A stretch of DNA of 8,076 bases, from positions 1-8,076 of the forward strand of contig JAGVHJ010000200.1 of NCBI GenBank assembly GCA_020056645.1, written 5' to 3'. Below the pieces are notes generated by a model. The model did not search any database and was not told the origin of the DNA. It was given only the letters and a program-made list of their open reading frames with translations. Source of the DNA: Desulfobacterales bacterium (lineage in GTDB: Bacteria > Desulfobacterota > Desulfobacteria > Desulfobacterales > JAHIVH01). Shown piece after piece: positions 7,189-8,076 of this stretch. Within the stretch, counting starts at the first letter, position 1; the number at the start of each line of letters is the position of its first letter. The translations under genes and the position numbers were made by a program.

Positions 7189-7201
7189 GACTCTCCGGAA
7201 A
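7168..7201 (+). repeat. Inverted repeat spanning the PilZ gene stop codon
   Basis: TTTCCGGA (7168-7175) pairs perfectly with TCCGGAAA (7194-7201) across an 18-base loop that includes the stop codon at 7186-7188. No T run follows, so it is at best a weak terminator or an mRNA 3'-end structure. Confidence 0.3.
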
Positions 7202-7249
7202 ATAGATTCTGGCGGGATGGAGCGGATAGCCTTGGATTGAGACGGCAGG

Positions 7250-7262
7250 CGCGGTTTCCGCG
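7250..7262 (+). other. Small GC-rich hairpin in the PilZ-cheX spacer
   Basis: CGCGG (7250-7254) and CCGCG (7258-7262) enclose a TTT loop in a GC-rich stretch that ends in GGGTTGTT at 7273-7280. The stem is only five pairs and the T content is low, so it may be a weak terminator of the upstream genes or nothing. Confidence 0.2.
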
Positions 7263-7314
7263 ACGGCCCGGCGGGTTGTTAAGAATGAATGAGGCGAATG
7301 ATCCTGGCAGACGC

Positions 7315-7330
7315 ATAAGTGAATACTTAT
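7315..7330 (+). promoter_or_regulatory. Palindrome just before the cheX ribosome site
   Basis: ATAAGT (7315-7320) and ACTTAT (7325-7330) form a perfect inverted repeat around GAAT, ending two bases before the GGGAGG ribosome site at 7333-7338. It could be a regulator site or a weak mRNA hairpin that affects ribosome access; at six AU-rich pairs it would be only marginally stable as RNA. Confidence 0.35.
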
Positions 7331-7345
7331 TTGGGAGGATGAGTA

Positions 7346-7816
7346 ATGGATGCAACCATGATAAACCCCTTTATCATCGCGACAAAAAATGTTCTTGAAA
7401 CCATGGCGTTTGTTACCTGCAAACCCGGTAAACCCTTTCTGAAAAAGGAAGATATCGCAAAGGGAGATGTGACGGGAGTGATCGGCATCACCGGGGCGGC
7501 CAATGGAACGATCGCCATCACCTTTGAGGAAGCATGCATACTGCATATTGTGTCCAATATGTTCGGGGAAAAAATGACCAAAATTGATCATGAAGTGGCC
7601 GACGCGGTCGGTGAGTTAACCAACATGATCTCAGGACAGGCAAGGAAGGAGCTTGAATCCATCGGCAAAATATTCGACGCGGCCATTCCTTCCGTCGTGA
7701 GCGGAAAAGGGCACACCATCACCCACTACACGGACGGTCCGAAAATCGCTATTCCTTTTACAACGGAAGGCGGAGGCTTTTTAATAGAGGTCTGTCTTGA
7801 GAAAGTGGTGAATTGA
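7346..7816 (+). CDS. cheX: CheX-type chemotaxis protein, predicted CheY-P phosphatase
   Basis: A 156-residue cytoplasmic protein of the CheC/CheX/FliY group, of normal CheX length. Its key mark is the single phosphatase helix DAVGELTNMISGQARKEL (86-103), with E90 and N93 as the ExxN pair that positions water to hydrolyse the aspartyl phosphate of CheY-P. CheC carries two such helices; only one is seen here, as in CheX, which acts as a dimer. GVIGITGAANGTIAITFEEA (44-63) and the C-terminal IAIPFTTEGGGFLIEVCL strand pair also fit the fold. ATG 7346 has GGGAGG at 7333-7338 with ideal spacing. A CheY gene follows 122 bases later, supplying the obvious substrate. No CheD or CheA is visible. By removing phosphate from CheY it would end the motor signal, the job CheZ does in E. 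coli. Confidence 0.9.
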   Translation: MDATMINPFIIATKNVLETMAFVTCKPGKPFLKKEDIAKGDVTGVIGITGAANGTIAITFEEACILHIVSNMFGEKMTKIDHEVADAVGELTNMISGQARKELESIGKIFDAAIPSVVSGKGHTITHYTDGPKIAIPFTTEGGGFLIEVCLEKVVN

Positions 7817-7862
7817 ATTAAAAATGATAGAAAATTCTTGCAGATAGCGGGTGAAATCAGTA

Positions 7863-7879
7863 TCAGGTTAATAACCTGA
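7863..7879. promoter_or_regulatory. 17-base perfect palindrome upstream of cheY
   Basis: TCAGGTTA and TAACCTGA flank a central A, making a perfect odd-length palindrome in the 122-base cheX-cheY spacer, 59 bases before the cheY start. It is followed by a short A run, not T, so it is not a rightward terminator. An operator for a dimeric regulator is the best guess. Confidence 0.4.
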
Positions 7880-7938
7880 AAAAGAGTCCGTATCAATGCT
7901 TGTTGCGCGGTAACATACAGAAATAAGGAGGTCGGTTT

Positions 7939-8076
7939 ATGGATACGTCCATTAAAGTGCTGGTTGTGGACGATTTCGCTACCATGAGAAGAATCCTCAA
8001 AAATATCTTGAAGCAGCTTGGTTTTACCAATATCACCGAGGCGGACGATGGGACAAGCGCTCTTGAGGAACTCAAG
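7939..8076 (+). CDS. cheY: Chemotaxis response regulator CheY (5' part; continues past the window)
   Basis: The first 46 residues of a receiver domain run off the window end. VLVVDDFATMRRILKNILKQ is almost the CheY signature of enteric bacteria (VVDDFSTMRRI, then LGF.N..EA.DG..AL). The acidic pair D11-D12 matches the metal-binding pair of CheY. The phosphoacceptor aspartate, threonine and lysine lie beyond the window. The start is well fixed by the strong ribosome site TAAGGAGGT at 7924-7932, six bases before ATG 7939. The CheA kinase would phosphorylate it and phospho-CheY would bind the flagellar switch; CheX just upstream is its likely phosphatase. A single-domain CheY is expected, but a longer fusion cannot be excluded because the end is not visible. 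Confidence 0.92.
   Translation, partial: MDTSIKVLVVDDFATMRRILKNILKQLGFTNITEADDGTSALEELK

Noticed and set aside
7300..7320. Sigma54 promoter suggested by CTGGCAGACGCATAAGT before cheX
   Set aside because: TGGCA is present but the -12 TTGC element at the required spacing is absent.
7346..7816. CheC or FliY instead of CheX
   Set aside because: Only one ExxN phosphatase helix is present, and the length and fold order match CheX.

Overview
The window looks like ordinary chromosomal DNA of a motile Gram-negative anaerobe. The best guess is a deltaproteobacterium (Desulfobacterota). That rests on a long acetyl-CoA hydrolase/transferase-type enzyme, the 'GAHG' subtype of diaminopimelate decarboxylase, and a CheX (not CheZ) phosphatase beside CheY. 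Taxonomy is inference. No mobile element, CRISPR array, tRNA or rRNA was seen.

Layout. Bases 1-597 hold the 3' end of a membrane-anchored protein resembling DUF3999. After an AT-rich leader with a hairpin comes a 725-residue CoA-transferase/acetyl-CoA hydrolase family protein (822-2999, +), ending at a strong inverted repeat. Facing it on the minus strand is a two-gene operon: an Lrp/AsnC regulator (4905-4426) and, 19 bases downstream, lysA (4406-3142), which carries an apparent one-base frameshift at a five-base A run. The operon has a good sigma70-type promoter with a small palindrome near the expected transcription start, which fits autoregulation. A 314-base divergent spacer separates it from the signalling genes.

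Bases 5220-8076 (+) hold four signalling genes: a REC-GAF-HD-GYP response regulator (predicted c-di-GMP phosphodiesterase), a PilZ-domain protein (predicted c-di-GMP receptor), CheX (predicted CheY-P phosphatase) and the start of CheY. Together they suggest a junction where a phosphorelay signal lowers c-di-GMP, a PilZ protein reads c-di-GMP, and the CheY motor signal is terminated by CheX. The first two genes are close enough to be co-transcribed. cheX and cheY each follow a spacer with its own palindrome, so they may have separate control.

No wholly new system is evident. Most worth checking are the lysA frameshift, the extra segment inside the CoA-transferase, the linked c-di-GMP/chemotaxis cassette, and the palindromes in front of cheX and cheY.
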